A DNA stretch of 55,891 nt from Alcaligenaceae bacterium (GCA_029265795.1 JAJUGV010000009.1:1-55891), one strand, 5' to 3'. Counted from the stretch's first letter, positions 41,043-50,660 are shown. Numbers and translations: made by a program. The notes: a model not told the origin generated them from the letters alone.

Positions 41043-41948
41043 TTAGCCCTCGCTCTGCCGCTCGCCCCACAGCCTCATGATGTGCAGGAAATTGTCGACG
41101 GCGATATTTTGCTGACCCGGCGCGCGCGCCAGCAATAGTTCGGCTTCTATCCCCTCGCAGCCATGCAGAGGCAAGTAGGCCAGCGTGTCGGGACGGGCAC
41201 GGCCAAGATTCGCAGGCACAATCGCTGCCGCAATGCCTGCCTCCACCAGCGCGAGGACCGTGGGAATCATGCTTTCGTGAACGATGTTAGGCAACACGCC
41301 TGCGTGTCGCGCCAGGCGTTGCATGATTTCGCTGAAGTATTGCGATGTTTGTCGGGAATAGCCGATCAGTTCGTACTGAAGCGCCTGCTCTAGCGAGAGC
41401 CCACCGACATGGATACGGGCGAATCGATGATCCTTGCGTACCGCAAAGACCAGAGGCTCCGCCAGCACACGTTCCGGTTGCAAATCGTGGTCTGCGAACG
41501 GGGGCCTCATCAGAGCCATGTCCAGACGCCCGTTACGAAGTGCGTCGGGCATCTCGCTGGAATTCATTTCAGACACTTCAACGAACACATCGGGGTAGGT
41601 CTGCCGGAACCGGTACAAGCACGACGAAAACGCCGAATACGCGGCACTGGGCGTCAGGCCGATGCTTAGATGCCCTTGTTCACCATGATGGACGCGCCGA
41701 ACCGCCAGCCGGGTTGCCGCCATTTCACGCTCCAGAATGGCAATCCGTCGCTTCAACTCTTCGCCGGCGGCGGTCAGTCTGACGGAACGCGTATTGCGAA
41801 CCAGCAAAGGAACTTCCAGTATGGCTTCCAGCTTGCGGATATTCTGACTCAATGGTGGTTGAGTCATGTGCAGCCGTTCTGCTGCACGACCGAAGTGCAG
41901 CTCTTCGGCGACCATAGCAAAGCACTTCAGCAAGCGCGCGTCCAGCAT
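41043..41948 (-). CDS. LysR-family transcriptional regulator
   Basis: A 301-residue LysR regulator. CFAMVAEELHFGRAAERLHM and TQPPLSQNIRKLEAILEVPL form the helix-turn-helix, with TRSVRLTAAGEELKRRI following; the effector domain begins about residue 90 (GHLSIGLTPSAAYSAFSSCL). The HFGRAAERLHMTQPPLSQ type is the CatM/BenM/CbbR-like branch often controlling aromatic or carboxylate catabolism. It is divergent from a Bug receptor and amidase, which it probably regulates. Confidence 0.93.
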   Translation of the reverse strand: MLDARLLKCFAMVAEELHFGRAAERLHMTQPPLSQNIRKLEAILEVPLLVRNTRSVRLTAAGEELKRRIAILEREMAATRLAVRRVHHGEQGHLSIGLTPSAAYSAFSSCLYRFRQTYPDVFVEVSEMNSSEMPDALRNGRLDMALMRPPFADHDLQPERVLAEPLVFAVRKDHRFARIHVGGLSLEQALQYELIGYSRQTSQYFSEIMQRLARHAGVLPNIVHESMIPTVLALVEAGIAAAIVPANLGRARPDTLAYLPLHGCEGIEAELLLARAPGQQNIAVDNFLHIMRLWGERQSEG

Positions 41949-41960
41949 ATCTGCCTCTTA

Positions 41961-42018
41961 TCCAATTAAGTCGTTCAACCTATTAATTACGATATTAAAT
42001 CGAATTAGACAACCTAAT
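41961..42018. promoter_or_regulatory. AT-rich operator region between LysR and Bug receptor
   Basis: Inside the 159-bp divergent gap lie ATTAG-ACAAC-CTAAT (42004-42018), an interrupted palindrome with the T-N11-A layout of LysR boxes, and AATTAA (41964-41969) paired with TTAATT (41983-41988). This is the likely binding and promoter area for both genes. Confidence 0.55.
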
Positions 42019-42107
42019 CTGGTCTTCCTATGATGGCTCAGTGCGGTGGCCTGATGGATTCCCCTGCCTGCCGCTATCCGATGTCATACACCGAAGAGAG
42101 GAAGACA

Positions 42108-43097
42108 ATGTTAAAGATCAGCAGGAAGACTATCGTTACGGCGTTATCCGCCGTCGCTCTCGCCATTCCCGCGGTCGCTGCCGCCCAGGCGAATTACCCC
42201 TCGCAGCCCATCACCTTCATCGTGCCCTACGCAGCCGGCGGCAGTTCTGACACGCGCTCCCGTCAACTGGCCCAGCACATGTCGCAGAGTCTGGGTGTCA
42301 CCGTTGTGGTCGAAAACCGTCCGGGTGCCAGCGGGAATATCGGCACCTCGCAAATTGCCCGCGCCAAGCCGGATGGCTACACCATCGGTCTGGGTAACTT
42401 CGCACCCATGGCCATTAATAAGTCCCTCTACGGCGACACTTTGCCCTTCGACCCGGAAAAAGATATCCAGCCCATCGCATTAATCGAGCGCGGTGGCATG
42501 GTGCTGGGCGTGAATGCCGACTCCCCGTATCAGTCCGCTCAAGAACTGCTGGAAGATGCCCGCGCGAATCCCGATAAGCTCAACTACGCCTCTACAGGCG
42601 CCGGTGGTGCCTCCCACCTGATTTCCGAGCTGTTCAAGCAACGCGCCGATTTCTCGGCCGTCCACGTCCCCTATCGGGGAGGAGCACCCGCCGTCAATGA
42701 CCTGATCGGCGGCAACGTGGACATGTACCTGGAGCTGGCCAGTCTGTTCATCCCGCACCTCAAAGCCGATACACCGCGTCTGCGGGCGCTGGCAATTTCC
42801 ACTGAAGAGCGCATTTCCGCACTGCCTGACGTACCCACCTTCAAGGAATTGGGCATAGACCTTGTGGGATCCAACTGGTTCGGTGTCGTGGCGCCCGCCG
42901 GTATCCCCGATGACGTACTCCAGAAGCTGAACAAGGCTGTGAACGAGGCCCTGCAAGATGAGTCGTATCGCAAGATCGTGGAATCGCAGGGAGCCAACGT
43001 AGCCGGGGGCACGCCGGAAGAGTTCGAAGCCTTTATCCGCTCTGAATCCAAGCTTTGGGGCGAACTGATTAAGGCACAGGGCATCACCGTGCAATAA
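42108..43097 (+). CDS. Bug/TctC-type periplasmic solute-binding receptor
   Basis: A 329-residue tripartite tricarboxylate receptor. The signal peptide is MLKISRKTIVTALSAVALAI then PAVAAAQA, cleaved before NYPSQPITFIVPYAAGGSSD. This is the Bug start with its AGG ligand loop; VVENRPGASGNIG follows. It recognises a carboxylate or amide in the periplasm; TctAB genes are absent here. The ATG at 42108 follows GAGAGGAAGACA; a longer frame from 42030 would add 26 residues ahead of the signal. It is 18 bp upstream of an amidase, so the ligand may be the amidase substrate or product. Confidence 0.91.
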   Translation: MLKISRKTIVTALSAVALAIPAVAAAQANYPSQPITFIVPYAAGGSSDTRSRQLAQHMSQSLGVTVVVENRPGASGNIGTSQIARAKPDGYTIGLGNFAPMAINKSLYGDTLPFDPEKDIQPIALIERGGMVLGVNADSPYQSAQELLEDARANPDKLNYASTGAGGASHLISELFKQRADFSAVHVPYRGGAPAVNDLIGGNVDMYLELASLFIPHLKADTPRLRALAISTEERISALPDVPTFKELGIDLVGSNWFGVVAPAGIPDDVLQKLNKAVNEALQDESYRKIVESQGANVAGGTPEEFEAFIRSESKLWGELIKAQGITVQ

Positions 43098-43115
43098 GCC
43101 AGGCGAACGCGCAAC

Positions 43116-44354
43116 ATGAACGACACAGCAGCTGCAATCGAGGAAATCGCTCAACGTGATCGGCAGGTCTGTGCCTGGGCCTGTCTGACGTCGCAAAACC
43201 CTATGCAGCCGGTCCCGGGTCACATGCCCGGGCCGCTAGCGAACGTTTTTTTCGGCGTGAAAGACGTGATGGACGTGCAAGGCCTGCCCACGCGCCACGG
43301 GGCTGCGCTGTCAAACGTTCAGCCGGCTCGATTCGACGCTTCCTGTGTCGCCATGCTGCGCGCTGCCGGTGCCATCCCCATAGGCAAAACGGTGACGGCG
43401 GAATTCGCCGCGGTGGCGCCGGGTCCCACTCGCAACCCCTGGAGGCCGACTCACACGCCCGGCGGCTCTTCCAGCGGGTCCGCCGCCGCCGTCGCAGCGG
43501 GCATGGTGCCTTTGGCCCTCGGTACGCAAACCGGCGGCTCCATCATCCGCCCGGCCGCCTTCAATGGCGTAGTGGGATTCAAGCCCAGCTTCGGGCGTGT
43601 ACCGCGCACCGGCATGCGGGTGCTGTGCGATTCACTCGACACTATTGGCTGGTTTACTCGAGACGTGACTCTGGCGCGGCAAGTCGCCGACGTGTTCATG
43701 GCCATGTCCACCGAAGAGTCCGCCGATTCAGGCCTGACGAGCGATGCAGCCGGTCGGCTGCGAGTAGCTGTATTACCTGCAAGTGATGTCGGCACACTGA
43801 GCGGCGCCGCCTTAGAGGTTCTCAAGCAAGCAGCCGACGATCTAGCGTCGCGCGGCTGCCGCCTTCAATGGCTCGACACCGGCGAGCTCTTCGAAAAAAG
43901 CCTGGCCGTACACGCGGGCATTATGGATTACGAATTAGCGCGCGGCCTGCTTCCCGTACTACAGGGCGAGGCTTCGGCCTTACGCGATCAGACACGCGCC
44001 CTCATAGAACGAGGGCTGTCGATTCCCCCCAAGGAATACGCTCGTCTGACGAACCTGCGCCGGCACCTCCAGTCGGCCTGGGGCGACCTACTGTCCGACT
44101 TCGATCTCATTCTTACCCCCAGCGCGCCGGGACCCGCCCCTGCCGGCCACGCCAGCACGGGCTCTTCAGTCTTCAATAGAACATGGTCGCTGCTGGGTTG
44201 GCCCAGCATCCACCTGCCCATTTCGCAGACCGATGACGGGCTGCCGCTTGGCGTCCAATGTGTGGCATTTCCAGAGCGCGACATCAGCCTGTTGAACACT
44301 GTGGAAATATTGCACCAATGGATGGACCGCCGCGTGCTTAAACAGCCGCAGTAG
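43116..44354 (+). CDS. Amidase (amidase signature family)
   Basis: A 412-residue amidase-signature enzyme. PIGKTVTAEFAAVAP gives the catalytic Lys, HTPGGSSSGSAAAVAAGMVP the first Ser region, and LGTQTGGSIIRPAAFNGVVG the nucleophilic Ser with GFKPSFGRVPRTGM after it. The family is GatA-like (hydrolases of carboxamides, AtzF, others); without the GatB/GatC partners this one is probably a catabolic amidase. Its pairing with a Bug receptor and LysR suggests use of an amide or urea-type compound. The ribosome-binding site is weak, and translation may be aided by coupling to the upstream gene. Confidence 0.9.
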   Translation: MNDTAAAIEEIAQRDRQVCAWACLTSQNPMQPVPGHMPGPLANVFFGVKDVMDVQGLPTRHGAALSNVQPARFDASCVAMLRAAGAIPIGKTVTAEFAAVAPGPTRNPWRPTHTPGGSSSGSAAAVAAGMVPLALGTQTGGSIIRPAAFNGVVGFKPSFGRVPRTGMRVLCDSLDTIGWFTRDVTLARQVADVFMAMSTEESADSGLTSDAAGRLRVAVLPASDVGTLSGAALEVLKQAADDLASRGCRLQWLDTGELFEKSLAVHAGIMDYELARGLLPVLQGEASALRDQTRALIERGLSIPPKEYARLTNLRRHLQSAWGDLLSDFDLILTPSAPGPAPAGHASTGSSVFNRTWSLLGWPSIHLPISQTDDGLPLGVQCVAFPERDISLLNTVEILHQWMDRRVLKQPQ

Positions 44355-44550
44355 CGCAAGCGGCGCAAACTTCCTCCGCCTGGCGCCATACCTACGACAC
44401 GCTAGCCAATTGGCCGAACCGATACGGCGACTGGCATCGCAATGCGGGGCACGATATCATGGCCGCGCCACCGTCCCATGTCGCTGCCGGCAGCCCGCTT
44501 CAGGCATGCGCCATGCAGATTCATCGCTCCGATCACACAGGACTCTACTC

Positions 44551-45942
44551 GTGACCACATCTTTGCCTTCCGCCGTTTTCAAGGCTTATGACATCCGCGG
44601 CATCGTCCCCGCTCAGCTCAATCCAGATTTCGCCCGATTGCTTGGCCGAGCACTGGCCATACAGGCGCGCGAGCAGAATGTGCTGGAGCTGGTGATTGGT
44701 TTTGATGGAAGACTGAGCAGTCCCGACCTGGCGGATGCGCTTCACGAAGGGGTAAACCTAGAGGGTGTGGATACCGTTGACATCGGCATGGTTCCTACGC
44801 CGCTTGTGTACTTCACTGCTTATGCACATGGCAGTGGGTCAGGCGTGGCGATTACCGGCAGTCATAATCCCCCTGACTACAACGGCTTTAAGATGATGAT
44901 GGCCGGGCGTACCCTGTACGGGCCGGATATCCAGGCGCTTCAGGGTTTGATGGAGAAGCTCGCCACACTGCCGCCGACCGCTGCCGAACCCGGCAGACGC
45001 CGGAAACGCGATGTAGTACCCGAATACATTGAGCGCATCGCGGGAGACCTTAAGCTGCAACGCCCGATGAAAGTGGCGCTGGACTGCGGTAACGGTGTTG
45101 GCGGGGTGCTGGCTGAACAACTGTTCCGCGCCATCGGCTGTGAGGTCGATACCTTGTATTGCGACGTAGACGGCAGTTTCCCCAATCACCATCCTGACCC
45201 GGCGGACCCGAAAAACCTACAGGACCTTATCCGCCACGTCATGACGACCGATTGCGAACTGGGGCTGGCCTTTGACGGTGATGCCGATCGCGTCGGTGTG
45301 GTGACCCGTTCGGGGCAAATCATCTGGCCGGACCGGCAGCTTATTCTCTGTGCCCAGGATGTCCTGTCGCGCGAGCCGGGTGCCACTATCATTTTCGACG
45401 TCAAATGCAGTCGTCACGTGGCTCGCTCGGTGCGGGCCGCCGGAGGCACACCATTAATGTGGCAGACGGGTCACTCCCTAATCAAGGCCAAACTGGCAGA
45501 AACCGGCGCGCCTCTGGCCGGCGAAATGAGCGGCCACATCTTCTTCAAAGAGCGCTGGTTCGGCTTCGATGACGGCCTCTATACCGGCGCTCGCTTGCTC
45601 GAGATCCTGTCACGACACGATGATCCTTCAGCGGTATTAGAAGCCTTGCCGCAAGACATCTCCACGCCGGAACTCAAAATAGAAATGCAGGAAGGCGAAC
45701 CTCATGAACTGATCGCCATCTTGCAGAAAGAAGGCCGCTTCCCTACCGCCGACGAGTTGATCACCATTGATGGGGTGCGCGCCGAATACCCTGACGGCTT
45801 CGGCCTCGCACGGCCTTCGAACACCACCCCGGTCATCGTGCTGCGCTTCGAGGCGGAAAGTGAAGCTGCCTTGGAGCGCATCAAACAAGAGTTTCGTCAG
45901 GCCTTAACCCAGCTGAAACCGGATATCGCTCTACCGTTTTGA
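44551..45942 (+). CDS. Phosphomannomutase/phosphoglucomutase
   Basis: A 463-residue alpha-D-phosphohexomutase (AlgC/ManB type). VFKAYDIRGIVPAQLNPDFA starts domain 1, AITGSHNPPDYNGFKMMMA holds the phosphoserine, GLAFDGDADRVGVV the metal-binding Asp residues, GEMSGHIFFKERWFGFDDGL the sugar-binding loop, and ARPSNTTPVIVLRFEAE the phosphate loop. It interconverts mannose or glucose 1- and 6-phosphates for surface polysaccharide. The start is GTG 44551 with an AGGA eight bases upstream; an upstream frame from 44410 has no family match. It converges with the glycosyltransferase operon (12-bp overlap). Confidence 0.93.
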   Translation: MTTSLPSAVFKAYDIRGIVPAQLNPDFARLLGRALAIQAREQNVLELVIGFDGRLSSPDLADALHEGVNLEGVDTVDIGMVPTPLVYFTAYAHGSGSGVAITGSHNPPDYNGFKMMMAGRTLYGPDIQALQGLMEKLATLPPTAAEPGRRRKRDVVPEYIERIAGDLKLQRPMKVALDCGNGVGGVLAEQLFRAIGCEVDTLYCDVDGSFPNHHPDPADPKNLQDLIRHVMTTDCELGLAFDGDADRVGVVTRSGQIIWPDRQLILCAQDVLSREPGATIIFDVKCSRHVARSVRAAGGTPLMWQTGHSLIKAKLAETGAPLAGEMSGHIFFKERWFGFDDGLYTGARLLEILSRHDDPSAVLEALPQDISTPELKIEMQEGEPHELIAILQKEGRFPTADELITIDGVRAEYPDGFGLARPSNTTPVIVLRFEAESEAALERIKQEFRQALTQLKPDIALPF

Positions 45943-48297
45943 CGGCGCATCGTCTAACAGTTGCGCGTAGATGGCCAAATGAGCCTTCACCACTTTTTCT
46001 ATATCGAATGCTTCCTCCGCCAGCCGTCGCCCCGCAGCGCCCATGGCACGGCGGCGCGGCGCGTCTGACGCCAAACTCACCACGGCGTCTGCCAATGCCC
46101 GGGCGTCGCGTACTGGGACCAGCAGGCCGGTGACGCCGGGTTCTACGGCGTCACGGCATCCTGGTACATCGGTGGTGACCACAGGCCGTCCGCAAGCAGC
46201 CGCCTCTACAAGCGAACGGGGCAAGCCTTCACGGTAGGAAGGTAGCACCGCGATGTGCGAATTCTGGTAGAGCTCCGCTATGTCCTCGCGCTCGCCCATG
46301 CACTGCACAACGCCTTCACCCTGCCACTGCTGAAATTCCTCGTCGGTAATGCTGGCGGGATTCCCGGGATCGGGCGCTCCCACCAGCACCCAACGCAGCC
46401 CGCTGGGATGCCCCGCCGTCAAACGCGCGGCTTCGACGAACTCGCGCACGCCTTTATCCGTCAGCAACCGTGCCACCATGATGGCAACCGGCGCGCCTTC
46501 CGGCTCCGGCACGGGCGAATAGGCGTGCAGGTCTACACCGGATCCTCGTATCAGCACCGCTTGCCCGGGCAATACGACGCGAGCGCGTCGTAATTCGTGG
46601 CGGTCGCTACGATTCTGAAACACTACACGACTGTTGCGGTGCCCTAACGCCAGCCGGTACAGCACCGTAGCAGCAGTGCGCAAAGGGTCAAAGCTGTCCA
46701 CGCGGCGGGTGAAGATGAAGCCCAGGCCCGAAACTGCCGCGACATAAGCGGGTACGCGGGCAAAGCGCGCGGCGATGCCTCCGTAGAGCACAGGCTTAAT
46801 GGTCACGGCGTGTACCAAATCCGGCTTGAGCTGATGAAACAGGCGCCACATCGCCGCTAGACTGCGCAGTTCCTCCAAAGGGTGGCGGCCGCTGCGATTC
46901 ATCGGAATCACATGATGGGTAAATCCGTGTTCGCGAATGATGGGTACCGTGGGGCCATCCATAGTGGCCACATGCACTTCGTAGCCGGCATCACGGGCCG
47001 CCAGTGCAATCGGTACACGGTGTGAGAGGAAAAACGCCGGGTTGTTGACCACGAAAAGCAAGCGGTGTCCCGTTACCGTTTTTTGCTGCGACGCAGCAAT
47101 TGGTGCGGCCGCTGTTATGGCGCCGCTAGACCGAGAAGGATAGTCCGCCGCGAGACGCGACCAGACCGTTTCGTAACGCACGCGCATGGTTTCCAGGCCA
47201 TAAGCCAGTTCCACCCGTTGCCGTCCCTGCGCAGCGCGCATGGCGTAATCTTCTTTACCTTCAACCGAGCCCAGCAAGGCAATCGCTTCGCCTATCGCTT
47301 CGGCCAGGGCAGGGGCGTTTCGTGGCGGTACGACCCACCCGCATTCACCCACAATCCGGGCGGCATCGCCGACATCAGTCACCACGCAGGGCACACCCGT
47401 AGCCATCGCTTCCGCCACGACATTCGGAAAGCCTTCGGCCCGACTGGATAATACGTATACGTCGAGGGCGGCCAAAACCTTCGGCACATCGTCTCGGCGT
47501 CCAAGCAGCACAACATGCTGCTGCAGCCCATGGCGTCGCAGTAGCGCCATTAACTCCGCGTTCGAGGCGTCCAGCCCTTCCCCCACCAGCACACAGTGCA
47601 ATTCCGGCTGCTGTTTAATGAGCAGGGCCAAGGCCTGCAGTAGATTCTCGTGATCCTTCAGCGGGTTCCAGCGTGCCACACTGCCGATCACCGGCGCATT
47701 TTCTCCAATACCCCACTCTGAGCGCAACTGACTTCTCGCCAGGGCATCCGCCTTCCAAGCGGCCATGTCGTAGCCATTCGGAATCACCAGCATCCGGTCG
47801 GGGTCGTACCCCCACTCGCGATGTCGACGAGCGGCTTCATCAGCGCACGCAACAATGACTCCCGGTACCCAGCGAGACAATCGCGCACACAGCCATGCAA
47901 CACCGCGCGCACTGCGGCTGCCATGGCGGAGATCCGCCCCGGAATTCCGTATGCCCCACGCCACTGCGCGTATGCCCGCCAGACGCGCCACCAGGCCGCC
48001 CAAAAGGTCGGCGTGATACATCCAAGTCTGCACCACATCCGGGTTCAGCTGCCGTAGCAGCCGGAAGAGTTTCCAAAGACCCTGCGCCGCCTTCAACGGC
48101 GAAGCCTTCATGTTCAGCGCATGCACCGCCACCCCCGCCTCGCGCAGGCGTGGGCCAAACACCCCTTCGTCGCTCAGCGAAATCACAGTATGAACGGCCT
48201 GCTGCCCAGGCGCACTCACCAGCCGATGCAACACCGTCTCGGCTCCCCCCTGCCCCAACCCCGAAATCACGTGAACCACATGTAACCTGCGCATCAT
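45931..48297 (-). CDS. Two-domain glycosyltransferase (GT4-GT4 fusion)
   Basis: A 788-residue protein containing two complete GT4 (GT-B fold) glycosyltransferases. The N-terminal unit (about 1-375) begins LHVVHVISGLGQGGAETVLH, with a donor-site region VYVLSSRAEGFPNVVAEAMA. The second unit (about 405-788) begins LLFVVNNPAFFLSHRVPIAL and has IAVLPSYREGLPRSLVEAAA as its E-x7-E donor motif. An Ala/Ser-rich linker around residues 378-400 joins them. Each unit probably adds one sugar to a lipid-linked intermediate. ATG 48297 is used; the frame can be extended to TTG 48312 but AGGA lies directly before 48297. It is the last gene of the polysaccharide operon. Confidence 0.88.
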   Translation of the reverse strand: MMRRLHVVHVISGLGQGGAETVLHRLVSAPGQQAVHTVISLSDEGVFGPRLREAGVAVHALNMKASPLKAAQGLWKLFRLLRQLNPDVVQTWMYHADLLGGLVARLAGIRAVAWGIRNSGADLRHGSRSARGVAWLCARLSRWVPGVIVACADEAARRHREWGYDPDRMLVIPNGYDMAAWKADALARSQLRSEWGIGENAPVIGSVARWNPLKDHENLLQALALLIKQQPELHCVLVGEGLDASNAELMALLRRHGLQQHVVLLGRRDDVPKVLAALDVYVLSSRAEGFPNVVAEAMATGVPCVVTDVGDAARIVGECGWVVPPRNAPALAEAIGEAIALLGSVEGKEDYAMRAAQGRQRVELAYGLETMRVRYETVWSRLAADYPSRSSGAITAAAPIAASQQKTVTGHRLLFVVNNPAFFLSHRVPIALAARDAGYEVHVATMDGPTVPIIREHGFTHHVIPMNRSGRHPLEELRSLAAMWRLFHQLKPDLVHAVTIKPVLYGGIAARFARVPAYVAAVSGLGFIFTRRVDSFDPLRTAATVLYRLALGHRNSRVVFQNRSDRHELRRARVVLPGQAVLIRGSGVDLHAYSPVPEPEGAPVAIMVARLLTDKGVREFVEAARLTAGHPSGLRWVLVGAPDPGNPASITDEEFQQWQGEGVVQCMGEREDIAELYQNSHIAVLPSYREGLPRSLVEAAACGRPVVTTDVPGCRDAVEPGVTGLLVPVRDARALADAVVSLASDAPRRRAMGAAGRRLAEEAFDIEKVVKAHLAIYAQLLDDAPSKR

Positions 48298-48310
48298 TCC
48301 TGCATCCCGC

Positions 48311-48335
48311 AAAACTGGGGTCAGACCCCAGTTTT
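48311..48335. repeat. AAAACTGGGGTC palindrome, copy 1 (terminator-like)
   Basis: A perfect 12-bp inverted repeat (AAAACTGGGGTC / GACCCCAGTTTT) around a single A, flanked by A and T runs on both sides, so it could end transcription in either direction. The stop codon of the upstream glycosyltransferase (48321-48323) lies at its centre. Confidence 0.75.
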
Positions 48336-49502
48336 TGAATTAAACCGGGGTCTGACCCCAGTTTTGGTGACTTGGTCGAATAGGGTGTCCCAGTGGGCGA
48401 TGACTTGTTCTAGGCCGAATCGTTCGCGCACGCTGCGCGCGCCTTGGCGGGCGAGCCTGGATCGCTCTTGGGGTGATTCCATGAGGCTGGCCAGGGCGTG
48501 TTCCAACGCGGCTTCGTCGTTCAACGGAACCAACAGGGCGTCGCGTCCGCCGCGACTGATCTCGCTGGGGCCGCTGGGGCAGTCGACCGTGACGCAGGGC
48601 AGGCCCAGGGCCATCGCCTCGAGCAGCGCGTTGGGAAAACCTTCAACTTCGGAAGTCAGCACGAAGAGGTCCGCTTTCAGCAACTCATCCCATGGCGTCG
48701 CGGTGCGCCCCGGCAAAAGGACGCGTTCCACCAGGCCCGTCTGCGCAACCTGCACTTCCAGTTCATTGCGCAGCGGCCCTTCGCCCCAAATGACCAGATC
48801 CCAGTCAGGAAATCGCGTTGCCAGCCGAGCGAATATCGAGATCAGGCCGGTGAAGCGTTTGGACGGCACTAGGCGACCCATGGCGACTAAGCGGCGGCGA
48901 GCCCCGCTGCCGGTCTCGATGACTACGTCGTCGGCCGAGGGGGGCTCTTCTTCCCATGGACGTGGAGACGGCAGGTCCGGCGGCAACGGATTCGGCACCA
49001 CCGCCAAGCGCTTTATGCGCGGCACCCGCTGCATCATGGGTGCCAGACTGGCCTTCGCCTGCACCGTCACCGCCGCCGCGTGCGGATAAAGCCACCTGCG
49101 TAGGCGTTGCAACACGCGACCGGCACTCGTGCTGACCGCCGGGTTGGTGCGCTCACAAACAATCAATGGCACGTCAAGCCCACACGCGGCCATCAGCACC
49201 ATTACGTTCACATTGGTGAGAAAGGACACCATGACGTCAGGACGCTCTTCTTTAATAAGGCGGCGCAACGCCCGAAGTTTTACGAGCGGCGCAAGTTTGC
49301 TGGAGCCTGCCTGCCCAAGTCGATCTGCCAACCAAAGTACGCGAACGCGCGGATCCAGCTCGTAGAAGAGCGTACCCTTGCCGGTATAGGTGGGCACCAA
49401 TGTCACCCGGTGACCGTGCTGCACCCAGCCCCGGCTAAGGGTCGCCGCCACCCGCTCGGCACCGCCCGCGTGCATGGAACTGACAAAGAAAAGTATGTTC
49501 AT
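48321..49502 (-). CDS. GT4-family glycosyltransferase with repeat-derived C terminus
   Basis: A 393-residue GT-B glycosyltransferase. MNILFFVSSMHAGGAERVAA is the N-terminal acceptor domain start, RRLVAMGRLVPSKRFTGLIS the second domain start, and LFVLTSEVEGFPNALLEAMA the donor-binding E-x7-E motif. It is most like GT4 enzymes of O-antigen and capsule clusters that add Gal, GalNAc or similar residues. The final residues (KTGVRPRFNSKTGV) come from two copies of the GGGGTC palindrome, not from the family, so the original stop has probably been lost. It follows another glycosyltransferase of the same family on the same strand. Confidence 0.9.
   Translation of the reverse strand: MNILFFVSSMHAGGAERVAATLSRGWVQHGHRVTLVPTYTGKGTLFYELDPRVRVLWLADRLGQAGSSKLAPLVKLRALRRLIKEERPDVMVSFLTNVNVMVLMAACGLDVPLIVCERTNPAVSTSAGRVLQRLRRWLYPHAAAVTVQAKASLAPMMQRVPRIKRLAVVPNPLPPDLPSPRPWEEEPPSADDVVIETGSGARRRLVAMGRLVPSKRFTGLISIFARLATRFPDWDLVIWGEGPLRNELEVQVAQTGLVERVLLPGRTATPWDELLKADLFVLTSEVEGFPNALLEAMALGLPCVTVDCPSGPSEISRGGRDALLVPLNDEAALEHALASLMESPQERSRLARQGARSVRERFGLEQVIAHWDTLFDQVTKTGVRPRFNSKTGV
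48342..48365. repeat. AAACCGGGGTC palindrome, copy 2
   Basis: Second copy, in tandem with copy 1 and 6 bp apart: AAACCGGGGTC, T, GACCCCAGTTTT. It encodes part of the last 14 residues of the upstream glycosyltransferase, which are therefore repeat-derived. Confidence 0.75.
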
Positions 49503-49535
49503 GACCTGCAGCGCCCTCCTGGCCGGCAGCTGAAA

Positions 49536-50660
49536 TCAACGAAACCCGAACAAATGATTCCAAAGTGTCATCACGCGTGCGGTGCCGAAACGATCGCGGA
49601 CATCGACAGCACGCCGGGCCAACGCCGCTCGCCGCTCTGGTCGAGCCATCAGATCTGCGAGATGTGCAGCCAGCGCCTCGTGGTCTTCTGCCGGGCGCAC
49701 CAGCACCCCATCAATCCCATCGCGAACGACTTCCCGCGGACCTGTTTCGCAGTCGAACGCCACAACAGGCAATCCGCTTGCCATCGCTTCGATCAGGGTA
49801 TTGGATAAGCCTTCAACCCTGGAGCTCAACACATAGAGGTCGGAATCCTGATACCAGTCGGCCAGGTTCCCGACCCGTCCGGGCAAACTGACACGCTCTT
49901 GCAGCTGATATTCTTCAATCTGCAGCTCAAGAGCTTCCCGCTCAGCGCCTTCTCCAAGAATCACCAGATCCCAGTCTGGAAAATAGCCTGCTATCTGAGC
50001 GTATGCACTTAGCAAGATGTCGAACCCTTTGAGGCGATGCAGCCGCCCGACTGCAAGCAGCCGGTATCGCCCATCGCGAGCCGGTGGGGCCACCGCCGGA
50101 TCACCCACTTCCAACGGCCAGCGCACAGAATTGGGAATGACGCTGACCTGCGTACCCGGTACGTTTTCTTCTATCCAGGCAGCCGTACCAGAAGTCAGCG
50201 CCACCACGGCATGCGCCCGAGGATATGCCCAGCGGCGCAAGCGCTGCCAGACCGGGGGGAGCGACTGAGATGGCGGGTGCGTGTGCTCGGTAGCGATGAC
50301 GCGGCACGGCAAGCGCTGTGCTGCGGCAACCGCCAAGACAGATGAAGTCGTCATCATGCCCAACACTACCTGTGGCCTCAGCTTGGCAATCAGCCTGCGT
50401 AAAGCCAGAACGCGTCGGGCATTTGCGAACAAAGCACCCAGGCTGCCCTTACTTTCGCCCGCGAGATTCAATGCATGCCGATCCACAGCGTGCGGCACCG
50501 GATATACGTCGGCCTCGGCACCGCTCAGCGTCACGAGTGTCACGCGGCAGCCCTGGCTGACCCAGTACTCGCACATGTCGACCGCTACCCGTTCTGCCCC
50601 GCCACCGCCAAGCGAATGAATCACAATCATCAAATGGGCTTGTTGAACTGCGTTAATCAC
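49536..50660 (-). CDS. GT4-family glycosyltransferase
   Basis: A 374-residue GT-B glycosyltransferase. HLMIVIHSLGGGGAERVAVD is the N-terminal start, RYRLLAVGRLHRLKGFDILL the second domain, and LYVLSSRVEGLSNTLIEAMA the donor E-x7-E motif. It is related to the next gene (48321-49502), and the two may be an old duplication. The start is GTG 50660, supported by GCAGGTAAAAA; the internal ATG 50630 has no such signal. It follows the flippase gene by 18 bp in the operon. Confidence 0.91.
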   Translation of the reverse strand: MINAVQQAHLMIVIHSLGGGGAERVAVDMCEYWVSQGCRVTLVTLSGAEADVYPVPHAVDRHALNLAGESKGSLGALFANARRVLALRRLIAKLRPQVVLGMMTTSSVLAVAAAQRLPCRVIATEHTHPPSQSLPPVWQRLRRWAYPRAHAVVALTSGTAAWIEENVPGTQVSVIPNSVRWPLEVGDPAVAPPARDGRYRLLAVGRLHRLKGFDILLSAYAQIAGYFPDWDLVILGEGAEREALELQIEEYQLQERVSLPGRVGNLADWYQDSDLYVLSSRVEGLSNTLIEAMASGLPVVAFDCETGPREVVRDGIDGVLVRPAEDHEALAAHLADLMARPERRAALARRAVDVRDRFGTARVMTLWNHLFGFR

